Source of the DNA: a bacterium
GTDB lineage: Bacteria; Vulcanimicrobiota; Vulcanimicrobiia; Vulcanimicrobiales; Vulcanimicrobiaceae
Direction: 5' to 3'
Length of the DNA stretch: 64,000 nt
Assembly (NCBI GenBank): GCA_021778415.1
Contig: JAJYCL010000001.1
Coordinates: 1-64,000, forward strand
The position numbers and the translations under genes are program-made. Shown piece by piece: positions 16,930-25,754 of this stretch (positions within the stretch are counted from its first letter, which is position 1; each line of letters starts with the position of its first letter). A model generated the notes under the pieces. The model was not told where the DNA came from and ran no database searches. It saw only the letters and a list, made by a program, of their open reading frames with translations.

Positions 16930-18381
16930 ATGACCTTTAGTAGCGCCGCCCATCGTGCGCTCGATGCGGCATGTTCGCGCGGCGCCCACTATGCCGACGT
17001 GCGCTTTGAGAACAATCGAACCGAACGCATAGAAGTCCGCAACGGCGTTGTCGCCGCATTTGTCGACACGACATCAATCGGCTATGGCATCCGCGCCTTA
17101 ATCGATGGCGCATGGGGATTTTGCGCGTCGAATGATCTCTCCGACGCAGGCCTGGATCTGGCCGCAAAACGCGCCGTTGAGATTGCTCGAGCATGTTCGT
17201 CCGTCGCTCACACGAAATTTGGAGCAGCGCCGCAAACCCGCTACGTCGATCACTACGAAACCCCGCATATCATCGATCCGCGCCTCATTCCGCTCGGCAA
17301 GCGCGTTGCGCTTCTTCTCGATGCGGAGCGCGCGCTGCACATCGAGGACAGCATCGGAGTAGGACGCGCGTGGATCGATCTTTGGCGCAGCGAAAAACAT
17401 TTTTACTCCAGCATCGGATCGAAAATCGAGCAGACCATTTTACAATCGGGGAGCGGCATCGCGGCCATGGCGATTGGCGACGGTGACGTGCAAACGCGGA
17501 ATTTTCCCGGCGACAATGGCCTCTATCAATCCGGCGGCTGGGAAATTATCGAGCGCGCCCAGTTGCTCGAAAACGCACCGCGCATTGCGCAAGAAGCCCT
17601 CGAACTTCTGCGTGCACCGCAGACTCCGAGCGGCATCACCGACGTCGTTTTAGGCGGCTCACAAGTCTCGTTGCAGATTCATGAATCATGCGGTCACCCG
17701 GCAGAACTCGATCGCGTTCTCGGATGGGAAGCGAATTTCTCCGGGACAAGTTTCCTTGAAGTCAATCAACTCGGCAATTTGCGCTATGGCTCCGACCTCG
17801 TCAGCATCTCCGTCGATAATACCCTACCTCTTGGCATGGCGACGTGCGGATACGACGATGAGGGAACGAAATCGGTCCATTCCGATATTGTCCGTAACGG
17901 ATTGCTCACGGGATATGAAATGAGCAACGATACGGCGCGTTCAATCGGCCGCGAATCGAATGCCTGCGTCCGTGCCGAATCGTGGGAATTTGTGCCGATG
18001 ATTCGCATGTGCAATCTTGTCCTTGCCCCGGGCAATACGCCGTTTGAAGAACTGTTTACCGATATTAAAGACGGCATCTATATGGAGTCGAATCGATCAT
18101 GGTCGATTGATGATCGCCGTCTCAATTTCCAATTCGGTTGCGAAATTGCGTGGGAAATTCATAATGGAAAACGCGGTCGCATGTTGAAAAACCCAACCTA
18201 CGGCGGCGTAACTCCGCAGTTCTGGAATAGCTGCGATGCAATCGGCGATCACGCATCCTGGGTTGCCTGGGGTACGCCCAATTGCGGCAAAGGGGAACCC
18301 ATGCAAACGGGACGCACGACGCAGGCCGCAGCGCCGGCTCGATTCCGCAATGTTGCCGTCGGTGTCGGCTTCAATGAATAA
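16930..18381 (+). CDS. tldD: TldD-like metalloprotease subunit (TldD/PmbA family)
   Basis: A 483-aa protein of the U62 family. It carries the zinc motif HESCGHPAELDR (HExxxH) near residue 255, so this is the catalytic TldD-type subunit of a TldD/TldE heterodimer that degrades unfolded peptides or trims peptide precursors. C-terminal family strands (ESNRSWSIDDRRLNFQF) are present. The ATG start is 18 bp after the NAGPA gene. Its 3' end overlaps the tldE-like gene by 8 bp, matching the usual pairing. No RiPP precursor or maturase is seen nearby, so a general peptidase role is the simplest reading. Confidence 0.9.
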   Translation: MTFSSAAHRALDAACSRGAHYADVRFENNRTERIEVRNGVVAAFVDTTSIGYGIRALIDGAWGFCASNDLSDAGLDLAAKRAVEIARACSSVAHTKFGAAPQTRYVDHYETPHIIDPRLIPLGKRVALLLDAERALHIEDSIGVGRAWIDLWRSEKHFYSSIGSKIEQTILQSGSGIAAMAIGDGDVQTRNFPGDNGLYQSGGWEIIERAQLLENAPRIAQEALELLRAPQTPSGITDVVLGGSQVSLQIHESCGHPAELDRVLGWEANFSGTSFLEVNQLGNLRYGSDLVSISVDNTLPLGMATCGYDDEGTKSVHSDIVRNGLLTGYEMSNDTARSIGRESNACVRAESWEFVPMIRMCNLVLAPGNTPFEELFTDIKDGIYMESNRSWSIDDRRLNFQFGCEIAWEIHNGKRGRMLKNPTYGGVTPQFWNSCDAIGDHASWVAWGTPNCGKGEPMQTGRTTQAAAPARFRNVAVGVGFNE

Positions 18382-19705
18382 TCAACAACGCGAAGCGCTG
18401 GCTACCCGTGTTTTGGGCATGGTCGCCTCTGGTGATGCCGAGGTGCTGGTGAGCGCGGATGAGTCGGCACTGACGCGGTTTACGCGCGACACGATCCATC
18501 AGAATGTCGCCAAACACGAAACATCGATCTCGCTGCGCATTCTTCGCGACGGCAAGATGGGCGTTGCGCGTACAAATATCCTCAATGACGAGGGGCTCGA
18601 AGCGTGCGTCGCACACGCGAGCGCTCTTACTGCGTTTTCTCCTCCCGATCCGCTTCTCGGACAGCTTCCCGTCTCTCCGACGGTTGAACCAACGCCCGGC
18701 GCCTTCGATCAGGCGACAACCGATGCCACGCCGATGTATCGTGCCGATGCCGTCGCGACGATTTTTAAGCACGCACAAGCGGCAAACGCCTGGTGCGCCG
18801 GATACGTCAGCACGGCAAGCTACGGTGTGACTATCGCCAATTCTCGTGGAGCTCTGCAATCATTCGACGGCACCGATGCTGCGATCAACACAAAAATGAC
18901 AGCCCCCGATTCCACCGGTTTTGCCGAAGCGCATGCAACGAACATCGCCTCACTTGATGCCGATGCGGTGGGACGCCGCGCGGCGCGCATTGCCGTCGAT
19001 TCGGCGCAGCCCGTCGGTGTCGCCCCCGGAGAATGGACCGTCGTTCTTGCCCCTGCTGCGTTCGGTGAACTGCTCACCTACATCGGCGATCATTTCTCGG
19101 CGCAAGCGTTCGATGAGGGTTCTTCGTTTTTCGGTCGCGATCTCGGACGCCCATATTTTTCGCCGAATCTCAGCATCAGCGATGATTTTTCGCATCCCCT
19201 TGCACCCTCGATGCCCTTCGATTTTGAAGGGCAGCGCAAATCCCGGGTTGACTTGGTACGTTCCGGCATCGTTAACGATATCGTGACCGATTCGTACTAT
19301 GCGCGCAAACTGGGTCGAACAAATACCGGCCATGCGCTTCCGGCTCCCAATGCGGTCGGCCCTCAACCACTCAATTTAGTCGTCGCACCGGGGAAGCACA
19401 CACGTGATGATCTCGTTCATTCCGTTGAGCGAGGATTGTTCATTACGCGTTTTTGGTATATTCGCGTCGTCGATCGTCGCCGAGCCATCGTCACCGGAAT
19501 GACGCGCGATGGAACCTTTCTCATTGAAAACGGGAGCATCGTCCGCGGCGTCAAGAACATGCGCTTTAACGTCTCTATTGTGGATGCTCTGGCTCACTGC
19601 GAGCCGGCACGCGAACAAGCGAGAACGGGTGGATATGCCTATTCGCTCGTCGTTCCAACCGTGCGGATCGACGGCTTTACGTTCACGAGCGGAACCGACT
19701 TTTAA
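18374..19705 (+). CDS. TldE/PmbA-like metalloprotease subunit
   Basis: A 443-aa U62-family protein that lacks the HExxxH metal motif, as expected for the non-catalytic TldE (PmbA) partner. The N-terminal domain pattern (FTRDTIHQNVAKHETSISLR) and the C-terminal beta domain (NGSIVRGVKNMRFNVSI) fit the family. The ATG overlaps the tldD-like stop, indicating coupled translation and a stoichiometric complex. The last 23 bp overlap the 3' end of the convergent proC gene. Confidence 0.88.
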   Translation: MNNQQREALATRVLGMVASGDAEVLVSADESALTRFTRDTIHQNVAKHETSISLRILRDGKMGVARTNILNDEGLEACVAHASALTAFSPPDPLLGQLPVSPTVEPTPGAFDQATTDATPMYRADAVATIFKHAQAANAWCAGYVSTASYGVTIANSRGALQSFDGTDAAINTKMTAPDSTGFAEAHATNIASLDADAVGRRAARIAVDSAQPVGVAPGEWTVVLAPAAFGELLTYIGDHFSAQAFDEGSSFFGRDLGRPYFSPNLSISDDFSHPLAPSMPFDFEGQRKSRVDLVRSGIVNDIVTDSYYARKLGRTNTGHALPAPNAVGPQPLNLVVAPGKHTRDDLVHSVERGLFITRFWYIRVVDRRRAIVTGMTRDGTFLIENGSIVRGVKNMRFNVSIVDALAHCEPAREQARTGGYAYSLVVPTVRIDGFTFTSGTDF

Positions 19706-20459
19706 GTTTTTCCACGGTTGCCCAAATTGCGCTCGCATACGTGGCTCGCACTGCGCCCGATTCGAGCACCGCAAGCCCTTCAACCGTACAGCCGGCGGGA
19801 GTTGCAATCATGTCGCGCAACTCCGACGCGAGCATCCCATCGGCCATGAGTTGCGCAGCCCCCAGAAACGCTTGCGTCGCGACTTCGAGGGCGGCATTGC
19901 GATGCAAGCCGGCTCGTACGGCTCCATCGGCAAAGCCCTCGATAGCAATGCTTACGAAGGCCGGACCGCTTCCCGCGAGTGCCGTATACAGATCGAGTGC
20001 GGATTCATCGACTTCGCGAACGCGGCCTAATCGAGCGAAGAGCGTATGGCACTGAGTCTTACAACGCTCAGTCGCATCCGCCTCAAAACTTAGCGCGGTC
20101 ATCGCACGACCGGCGCGAGCCGCGACATTCGGCATCGCCCGGATCAGGGTCGCTCGCGCCCCAAGAGCGGTGCGCAACTGTCCAAGATCGACTCCGGCAG
20201 CAACGCTGGCGAAAACATGCTCATCGCGCACGTGCCCTCGCAACGACGCGAGCACCTCGATCGCATCCTTCGGCTTCGTAGCCAGAACAATCACCGAGGA
20301 TTGCGCCAATAACTCGGCATTATCGCGGCACCAGGTAATGCTGTGCCCAGATCGATCCTGCGATTTTCTCGTCGCAAGCACGCGCATATTTTCACGTTGC
20401 CAGCCATGAGCGAGTGCGGTCCCCAACGCACCGCAGCCAAGAATTCCAACCGTTTCCAT
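19683..20459 (-). CDS. proC: pyrroline-5-carboxylate reductase
   Basis: A 258-aa NAD(P)H-dependent enzyme making proline from 1-pyrroline-5-carboxylate. The Rossmann start VGILGCGALGTALAHGW is at residues 4-20. Family motifs IRAMPNVAARAGRAMTAL and ALAGSGPAFV are clear, as is the C-terminal dimerisation helix region. GGAGAT six bases before the ATG supports this start. It is monocistronic as far as can be seen: a strong terminator lies just upstream and its 3' end overlaps the convergent tldE-like gene by 23 bp. Confidence 0.93.
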   Translation of the reverse strand: METVGILGCGALGTALAHGWQRENMRVLATRKSQDRSGHSITWCRDNAELLAQSSVIVLATKPKDAIEVLASLRGHVRDEHVFASVAAGVDLGQLRTALGARATLIRAMPNVAARAGRAMTALSFEADATERCKTQCHTLFARLGRVREVDESALDLYTALAGSGPAFVSIAIEGFADGAVRAGLHRNAALEVATQAFLGAAQLMADGMLASELRDMIATPAGCTVEGLAVLESGAVRATYASAIWATVEKLKSRFRS

Positions 20460-20468
20460 AGCATCTCC

Positions 20469-20503
20469 AAAAAAAAGAAAAAAATAACCGCCCCTTGGGG
20501 CGG
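20469..20503 (-). terminator. Rho-independent terminator of the TlpA-like operon
   Basis: Read on the minus strand, CCGCCCC-AA-GGGGCGG is followed by TTATTTTTTT and then more T. This is a textbook intrinsic terminator located between the end of the 20599-22287 operon and the proC start. Confidence 0.93.
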
Positions 20504-20598
20504 CTAGCAGAAAATCGTTGACCGACGTCGTTGCGCGCGCTATCCCTGCGGGACTCTTTCTTTCCAACATGGCGGGAACTGCGGTCGGCGCAAGGTGA

Positions 20599-21474
20599 TC
20601 ATCGTGAGCGCCATGCTACACCACAACCCCACAAAAATGCAAGTACGCCGAGGAGGACTGCCGGAATGAACGGAGTCGCAGCGATCGTCAGATCAGGAAA
20701 AGCAACGACTCGTCCCTGTAACGTCAATCCGGCAACGGTAACCGCCTGCCCATCACGAGCGAGGACAATTCCATGGGGAACGGTATGGCCGAGATCATCC
20801 GTCACGATGAAAAAGATTCCACTTCCGCCACGCGACTCAAACGGCAAAGTTGCCGCCTGCGCCGGGGAGAAAAGAATCACTTTCACGTTACGATGAACGG
20901 CAGGCAACGTAAAGCCATCGAAGGGCGCATTCATGCCATCGATGGTGTGCGTAAACTTCATCAGCAAGATCGGCGAGAGAAACGTTTGCGATGTGGGCTG
21001 CGTCACAGTCAAATGGCCGTGACGAGCGTCGCTCGCCGAAACGAACACAACCCGGCGCAAGTGTTCTTCGATGGTTGCCGTTGCTGCAACGGATGTGCTT
21101 CCAAAGCGAGCGACGGGACCGATTCCCGAAATGCCGACGGTCGGCGATTGCGCATCGATGAGCGGGAAATGCGCCGTCGCTCCAAAGTCGGAGATGGCGA
21201 CATCCGCACCTGGAGCACCGGCGATGGTCCGAGGACTTGGAGCGAAGAGTCCATTGCCGATGACGGCGACCGCACACAGAACGGTTGCGGTGAGCATGGC
21301 GATGCCAACCATCGGACGGACCGGGAATCGGCGCACACCGATGATAACGAGTAACGCAAAAAACGCGACGCCAACATTACACCAATCGCTGCGATACCAC
21401 GCGACGCCGGGGTGAATGATTTCGATGACGGCAAGTCCGATGATTGCGAGGACGAGCACAAACCAACTGCGCAT
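20599..21474 (-). CDS. membrane-anchored protein of unknown function, TlpA-linked
   Basis: A 291-aa protein with about three hydrophobic helices in the first 75 residues (SWFVLVLAIIGLAVIEII and two more). A roughly 180-residue extracytoplasmic beta-rich domain follows, then a final helix near the C-terminus (FIPAVLLGVLAFLWGCGVAW). That topology resembles ResB-like cytochrome c biogenesis proteins, though I do not see the ResB signature. The ATG is 3 bp after the TlpA-like stop, so the two are surely co-expressed. A terminator follows. A redox or cytochrome-assembly role is suggested only by context. Confidence 0.65.
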   Translation of the reverse strand: MRSWFVLVLAIIGLAVIEIIHPGVAWYRSDWCNVGVAFFALLVIIGVRRFPVRPMVGIAMLTATVLCAVAVIGNGLFAPSPRTIAGAPGADVAISDFGATAHFPLIDAQSPTVGISGIGPVARFGSTSVAATATIEEHLRRVVFVSASDARHGHLTVTQPTSQTFLSPILLMKFTHTIDGMNAPFDGFTLPAVHRNVKVILFSPAQAATLPFESRGGSGIFFIVTDDLGHTVPHGIVLARDGQAVTVAGLTLQGRVVAFPDLTIAATPFIPAVLLGVLAFLWGCGVAWRSR

Positions 21475-21477
21475 CGT

Positions 21478-22005
21478 TTATAGCCCCTTGACGTTTTCGG
21501 ACAATTGCGCCTGCGTGACCGGGCCGTCGAATGCCGCGCGCACAACGCCGTTTCGATCGATAATCGTCGTCGTTGGAAGTCCGAGCGCCGAATAGACGCG
21601 CCCATAGCGTTGATCTTCGTCGATGAGAATTGGGTACGTCACTCCGAGAGAATGAGCAAACGTTGCAGCCGCAATTGCCGATTCACCCTCGTCGACACCG
21701 ACGACGACGATGCCGCTTTTCCGGTTGGCGAGCCAAAACCGCTGTAAATCGGGCATTTCCGCTCGACACGGCGGGCACCACGAGGCCCAAAGATTCAACA
21801 CGACAATATGCCCCCGAAAATCGGTAAGACCGCGCGGCGGCCCAACGGTCGCCGGAAGGGTGAATGACGCGGCCGGACTTCCGATCAACGTTCGCGGTCC
21901 CGATGTTCCCGATGCGCTGCGAAAGTACAAGAGTCCAACGGCAATGAGCACGAGGCACACTGCAATAATCGAAAACAGACGGGATCTGGACACGGGCGTA
22001 AGCAT
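21478..22005 (-). CDS. TlpA/ResA-like thiol-disulfide oxidoreductase
   Basis: A 175-aa membrane-anchored thioredoxin-fold protein. One N-terminal transmembrane helix (LFSIIAVCLVLIAVGLLYF) is followed by a periplasmic domain with the redox motif WASWCPPCRAEMP and the cis-Pro region (LGLPTTTIIDRNG). The family reduces disulfides outside the cytoplasm, often for cytochrome c maturation. It sits between a small unknown gene 9 bp upstream and a membrane protein 3 bp downstream. Confidence 0.92.
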   Translation of the reverse strand: MLTPVSRSRLFSIIAVCLVLIAVGLLYFRSASGTSGPRTLIGSPAASFTLPATVGPPRGLTDFRGHIVVLNLWASWCPPCRAEMPDLQRFWLANRKSGIVVVGVDEGESAIAAATFAHSLGVTYPILIDEDQRYGRVYSALGLPTTTIIDRNGVVRAAFDGPVTQAQLSENVKGL

Positions 22006-22014
22006 AGGCGCGCC

Positions 22015-22287
22015 CTACCAATCGCCCATGCGAGTTTCGTCGACCTCGCCTTCGAGAATCAACGTTCCGGGGGCTAAAACCGCCGCTTCAATGCGAACTC
22101 CCTCATAACGCAGTTCGAGCGCGGTGGGAATTCCTTGCGGTGCCGCAAGAGCTGCAAGAGCAAAAAATGCGTCGATACTGGCCAATGCCCGCAGCGGGCG
22201 GACGCCGAAAAGCTGGACGAAACCAGCAAAAGCACGCGCAAAATCGTCGAGAGTAAACCCGTCGACCAACCGGACTTCACGCCGCAC
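22015..22287 (-). CDS. small hypothetical protein
   Basis: A 90-aa protein starting at GTG, with no signal or membrane helix. The first half is helical (TLDDFARAFAGFVQLFG) and the second has beta-like strands (TLILEGEVDE). It lies 9 bp before the TlpA-like gene on the same strand and is divergent from folD by about 42 bp. No family is recognised and no strong ribosome site is present. Kept because the reading frame is well composed and spacing fits an operon. Confidence 0.5.
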   Translation of the reverse strand: MRREVRLVDGFTLDDFARAFAGFVQLFGVRPLRALASIDAFFALAALAAPQGIPTALELRYEGVRIEAAVLAPGTLILEGEVDETRMGDW

Positions 22288-22329
22288 GAGTTCCAGGGAG
22301 CTGTTCCTTTCCGCGCGAACCCGCGCGAT

Positions 22330-23187
22330 GTGTCTGCATTGATCCTCGATGGGCGCGAACTTGCCACCGAGTTACGCGCCGAATTGACTGCGCGTAGCGC
22401 GCTACTCCTATCGAGCGGCGTCACGCCGTCACTCGTCATCGTCCTCGTCGGCAACGATGAGTCCTCGCGCGCCTATGTTCGCAACCTCGTGCGGACCGGC
22501 GAACGTTGCGGTATTCGCGTCGTCGTCGATGAGCTCCCGGAAACGGCAACCACCCTGACCGTGCGACAGCGGCTCGAACGACTGCACGACGATGCCAGCG
22601 TGCATGGCGTCATGCTTCAGCAACCGCTCCCCGTGCATCTCCACATTCGCGAAATCGCCGATGCCATTCCGGTCAACAAAGATGTCGATGGCGCGCATCC
22701 GACCAACCAAGGGCATCTCGCCTTTGGGAGCGGCACCGATTTTGTGCCGGCAACACCTGCAGCAGTCATGCTTTTATTGGAGCGCAGCCCGCATTGGCCG
22801 CTGCGCGGACGCCGCACCGTCATGATCGGGCGATCCATCGTCGTCGGCGCGCCCGTCGCACTCCTGATGCTCGCCCAAGACGCAACGGTGACGGTCTTAC
22901 ACAAAGAATCCGCCAGTCTGCAACCCTATCTTCGTGATGCCGAAGTTGTCGTCGTCGCAACGGGCGTTCCGCGACTCATCGGAGGCGCCGATATCGCTCC
23001 GGGCGCAACCATTATCGATGTCGGAACCACCGTCATCGACGGCACGCTGCACGGTGATGTCGATTTCGCTTCTGCTTTGACCGTTGCCGGAGCGATCACG
23101 CCCGTTCCCGGCGGCGTCGGTCCCGTCACCAACGTCGCGCTCCTTCGCAACGTCGTCGCATCCGCCGAGCGCCTGATGTTGCGATAA
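22330..23187 (+). CDS. folD: FolD-like methylenetetrahydrofolate dehydrogenase/cyclohydrolase, atypical active site
   Basis: A 285-aa protein of the bifunctional C1-tetrahydrofolate family. The substrate and Asp motifs are normal (MLQQPLP; NKDVDGAHPTNQG), as are the NADP-binding GRSIVVGAPVA and the closing TPVPGGVGPVT. The catalytic Lys of the YxxxK motif (Lys54 in E. coli) is replaced by Leu53: the sequence reads AYVRNLVRTGE. The usual PCTP loop reads PATP. This predicts loss or weakening of the cyclohydrolase step. The start is a GTG just before the first strand; the reading frame is open further upstream but overlaps the divergent gene and has no family match. Confidence 0.82.
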   Translation: MSALILDGRELATELRAELTARSALLLSSGVTPSLVIVLVGNDESSRAYVRNLVRTGERCGIRVVVDELPETATTLTVRQRLERLHDDASVHGVMLQQPLPVHLHIREIADAIPVNKDVDGAHPTNQGHLAFGSGTDFVPATPAAVMLLLERSPHWPLRGRRTVMIGRSIVVGAPVALLMLAQDATVTVLHKESASLQPYLRDAEVVVVATGVPRLIGGADIAPGATIIDVGTTVIDGTLHGDVDFASALTVAGAITPVPGGVGPVTNVALLRNVVASAERLMLR

Positions 23188-23199
23188 GAAATCCAGATC

Positions 23200-23901
23200 C
23201 TAATTCTGCGAGAAGAACTTTCCGTAAAACTTTGTCTGCTGTTCGCGAAAGCCGAGTTTACCGCTTTCGCCACCATCGCGATCACGCTTGGCGTTTTCGA
23301 CAACGCGACGCAATTGCGGGAGGAGTTTCTGGAGAAAATCCAATTCCGAGCGCAATCGCGTTTGCACATCATCGACTTCTAAGAGCCGCTGCTTAATGCG
23401 CATCGCAATCAAGAGCGCATCGGCAACGGCATACGAAAACGCTTGTGGTTCCCCACTCCGATCGATCTCGACTTTTTGCCCCGAATACTCACCCAAGAGT
23501 TCGGCATACTCATCAAAGCACGTACGCACGGAACCGACGAGTTGCTCGGTCACATCCCCAGCGGGCTCGTCCATTACTTCGACTTCCACAAGTAAGTACG
23601 GTTCCCGCGAAACAATCTCGCGAATCCGAAAGCGCTCCGAACCAACCGTCGAAATATAGTACCGCCCCTGCGGTAGTGCGATCACGTCGCGAATTTCGGC
23701 GACGGCGCCTATTTGATAGGGCGTCACTTCGCTGTCGCCCGCTTCAGCACCATCGGCGATCAACGCTACCCCGAATCCCTCGCCGGAATCCAAACATTCG
23801 CGCAGCATCTCACCATAGCGAGGCTCGAAAATATGCAGGTTGAGCGTCGCACCCGGAAAGAGGACGGTATTGAGCGGAAACAGCCGTAATCGCCGAAGCA
23901 T
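23200..23901 (-). CDS. LON substrate-binding domain protein
   Basis: A 233-aa protein consisting of a stand-alone Lon N-terminal (substrate-binding) domain, without the AAA+ or protease modules. The start MLRRLRLFPLNTVLFPG and IFEPRYGEML are diagnostic. The beta part (YQIGAVAEIRDVIALPQGR) is followed by a long helical region (VADALLIAMRIKQRLLEV). Such proteins may deliver or bind misfolded substrates, but function is mostly unproven. The ATG directly before the domain was chosen. It is convergent with folD and divergent from the O-methyltransferase gene. Confidence 0.88.
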   Translation of the reverse strand: MLRRLRLFPLNTVLFPGATLNLHIFEPRYGEMLRECLDSGEGFGVALIADGAEAGDSEVTPYQIGAVAEIRDVIALPQGRYYISTVGSERFRIREIVSREPYLLVEVEVMDEPAGDVTEQLVGSVRTCFDEYAELLGEYSGQKVEIDRSGEPQAFSYAVADALLIAMRIKQRLLEVDDVQTRLRSELDFLQKLLPQLRRVVENAKRDRDGGESGKLGFREQQTKFYGKFFSQN

Positions 23902-24002
23902 GGCCTGCCCTGCCTTCGAATATCCTGTCGGGGAATACCTCCCGTCGAGTGTTAAGAGAGCAACGAGCGGGGGTCGTTCGACCCTTGCGCCAAGATAGCG
24001 GC

Positions 24003-24632
24003 ATGGACGAGACACTTTCGTATCTTGATGCCGTACATCCGCAACCGCATCCGCTACTCCTGGAACTTGAGCAGCACGGTCGCAAGGATGGTATTCCCGT
24101 CGTCTCTCGCGAGACGGGCCGCCTCCTTTCCACGCTCGTCCACGCCATGCAAGCCAACCGCATCCTCGAAGTGGGAACGGCCTACGGCTACTCCACACTC
24201 TGGATGGCACTGGCGCAGCCGCCCGTCGGAAAAATTTGGACGATCGATCCCGATGTCACGCGAACAGATGTCGCACGCAGTTACTTTAAGCGCGCGGGCG
24301 AAGACGACTACATCGAAATTTTTAATTCGCCGGCGATTGAGCTGCTAGAAAATTTCCCGCAACGAAACCTTGACATCGTTTTTCTCGATGCGCAGAAAGG
24401 CGAATACCGCGACATACTCGATCTCGTCATACCGATGCTCAAACTTTCCGGCGTCATCGTTGTCGATGATGCCCTTCTGGGCGGTCGCTTAGCCACCACC
24501 GATGCGCGCGATGACGATGAAGAGATCCTTGCGATTCGCGAATTCAACGAATATTTTCTCAACCACCCGCAACTCGACGCAACGATCCTTCCGCTCGGGA
24601 CGGGAACCGGCATCGGCGCACGCATCGCCTAA
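24003..24632 (+). CDS. SAM-dependent O-methyltransferase (family 3)
   Basis: A 209-aa class I methyltransferase resembling caffeoyl-CoA/catechol O-methyltransferases. The SAM motif ILEVGTAYGYSTLWMA is at about residues 54-69. The acidic motif IDPDVTR, the metal-binding IVFLDAQKGEY and the VVDDALLGG strand follow in the usual order. Length is typical. It starts a run with the flavin reductase (4 bp later) and the MBL hydrolase (overlapping). Substrate unknown. Confidence 0.9.
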   Translation: MDETLSYLDAVHPQPHPLLLELEQHGRKDGIPVVSRETGRLLSTLVHAMQANRILEVGTAYGYSTLWMALAQPPVGKIWTIDPDVTRTDVARSYFKRAGEDDYIEIFNSPAIELLENFPQRNLDIVFLDAQKGEYRDILDLVIPMLKLSGVIVVDDALLGGRLATTDARDDDEEILAIREFNEYFLNHPQLDATILPLGTGTGIGARIA

Positions 24633-24636
24633 CTCG

Positions 24637-25116
24637 ATGGACCGCGATCAGTTCCTCGCCGCGATGCGCCGCTTCCCTAGCGGCGTTGCCGTCGTCACCA
24701 GCATGCGTCAGGGCATTCCGCGAGGCATGACCCTTTCGGCGTTTGCCAGCGTCACCGCGGATCCACCGACCGTGCTCATTTGCGTCAATCGCGATGCGCG
24801 CAGTTATCTCAATATCGCCGACTCCGGGACATTCTGTGTGAACCTCTTGGCGCACGATCAACGCGATCTCGCCGTGCGCTTTTCCGGTAAGGTGCGAGAC
24901 AACCAATTTGACGATGTCGCCTTTCATTTTGGAACGACCGGTCTTCCCATTCTCGATGGCACCGTCGCACATTTTGAATGTACGGTCGTCCATGAACATC
25001 ACGAGGGATCCCATTCCATTTTTGCCGGTCGCGTACTGGGTGCCGATGCACAACCACGCGCACCGCTCGGATATTTCGACGGCGATTTTCGCGATTTCAC
25101 GATGGAGACAAGATGA
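24637..25116 (+). CDS. flavin reductase family protein
   Basis: A 159-aa FMN-binding split-barrel protein of the flavin reductase-like family. The start is FLAAMRRFPSGVAVVTS, followed by GMTLSAFASVTADPPTVLIC and FCVNLLAHDQRDLA, the standard motif order. The family supplies reduced flavin to partner monooxygenases or reduces flavins directly. No partner oxygenase is adjacent. It is co-directional with the O-methyltransferase 4 bp upstream, and its stop overlaps the next start (ATGA). Confidence 0.9.
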   Translation: MDRDQFLAAMRRFPSGVAVVTSMRQGIPRGMTLSAFASVTADPPTVLICVNRDARSYLNIADSGTFCVNLLAHDQRDLAVRFSGKVRDNQFDDVAFHFGTTGLPILDGTVAHFECTVVHEHHEGSHSIFAGRVLGADAQPRAPLGYFDGDFRDFTMETR

Positions 25117-25751
25117 TCTTTGAAACGTTTTCCGTCGGAGCACTAGACTGCAATTGCAGCATCCTCATCGACGATCGCACCAAGGACGCCATCGTGATCG
25201 ATGGTGGCGACGGGGTCGATGAAGTCATGAAGCGCATCGAACGGCATGGCGCAAACGTGCGTTACCTCATCCATACGCACGCGCATATCGATCATATTTG
25301 CGATCTCGGCGATCTTGCCGAACGGAGCGGCGGCAGCAGCCTCCTGCATCCCGGCGATCTGCCGCTTTACGCCACTTTGCCGATGCAAGCGCAATGGGTT
25401 GGAATGACGCGCATTCCTCGCGTTGCCACCATCGATGCCGATCTCGTTGACGGCGATATCATACGCATCGGCGATGTCGAGCTCGCCGTTTTGCATACGC
25501 CCGGCCATACGCCGGGAAGTTGTTGTTTTGCCGTGCGCGAGGCTGCACTGCCGACAACGCTGCTCACCGGCGACACGCTCTTTGCCGGAGCAATCGGCCG
25601 CTGGGATTTAGGTGGAACGTCGATGGATGATATCGTGCATTCGATTCACACCAAGCTCATGGATTTCGCCGATGCAACTCATGTCATCCCCGGACACGGC
25701 CCATCCACAACCATCGGCATCGAACGCCGCTCGAATCCGTACCTTGTGTAG
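25113..25751 (+). CDS. MBL-fold hydrolase, glyoxalase II-like
   Basis: A 212-aa metallo-beta-lactamase-fold hydrolase. The HxHxDH metal motif lies in IHTHAHIDHICDL (residues 53-65). Further ligands are in HTPGHTPGSCCF, LLTGDTLFAGAIGRWDL and the final HVIPGHGPSTTIG. This set matches the short glyoxalase II-like (YcbL type) subfamily, which hydrolyses thioesters such as S-lactoylglutathione. The ATGA overlap with the flavin reductase indicates coupling. It is convergent with the NifU-like gene 4 bp away. Confidence 0.9.
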   Translation: MIFETFSVGALDCNCSILIDDRTKDAIVIDGGDGVDEVMKRIERHGANVRYLIHTHAHIDHICDLGDLAERSGGSSLLHPGDLPLYATLPMQAQWVGMTRIPRVATIDADLVDGDIIRIGDVELAVLHTPGHTPGSCCFAVREAALPTTLLTGDTLFAGAIGRWDLGGTSMDDIVHSIHTKLMDFADATHVIPGHGPSTTIGIERRSNPYLV

Positions 25752-25754
25752 GGC

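Noticed and set aside
18374-19705. TldD/TldE as part of a RiPP maturation cluster
   Set aside because: No precursor peptide, cyclodehydratase or radical-SAM gene nearby; general peptidase is the simpler reading.
23187-24003. tRNA-like or CRISPR-like elements in the window
   Set aside because: I looked for T-loop signatures and regularly spaced repeats across the window and found none that fold or repeat; the only regular array is the 47-bp repeat at 1-190, which has no spacers.
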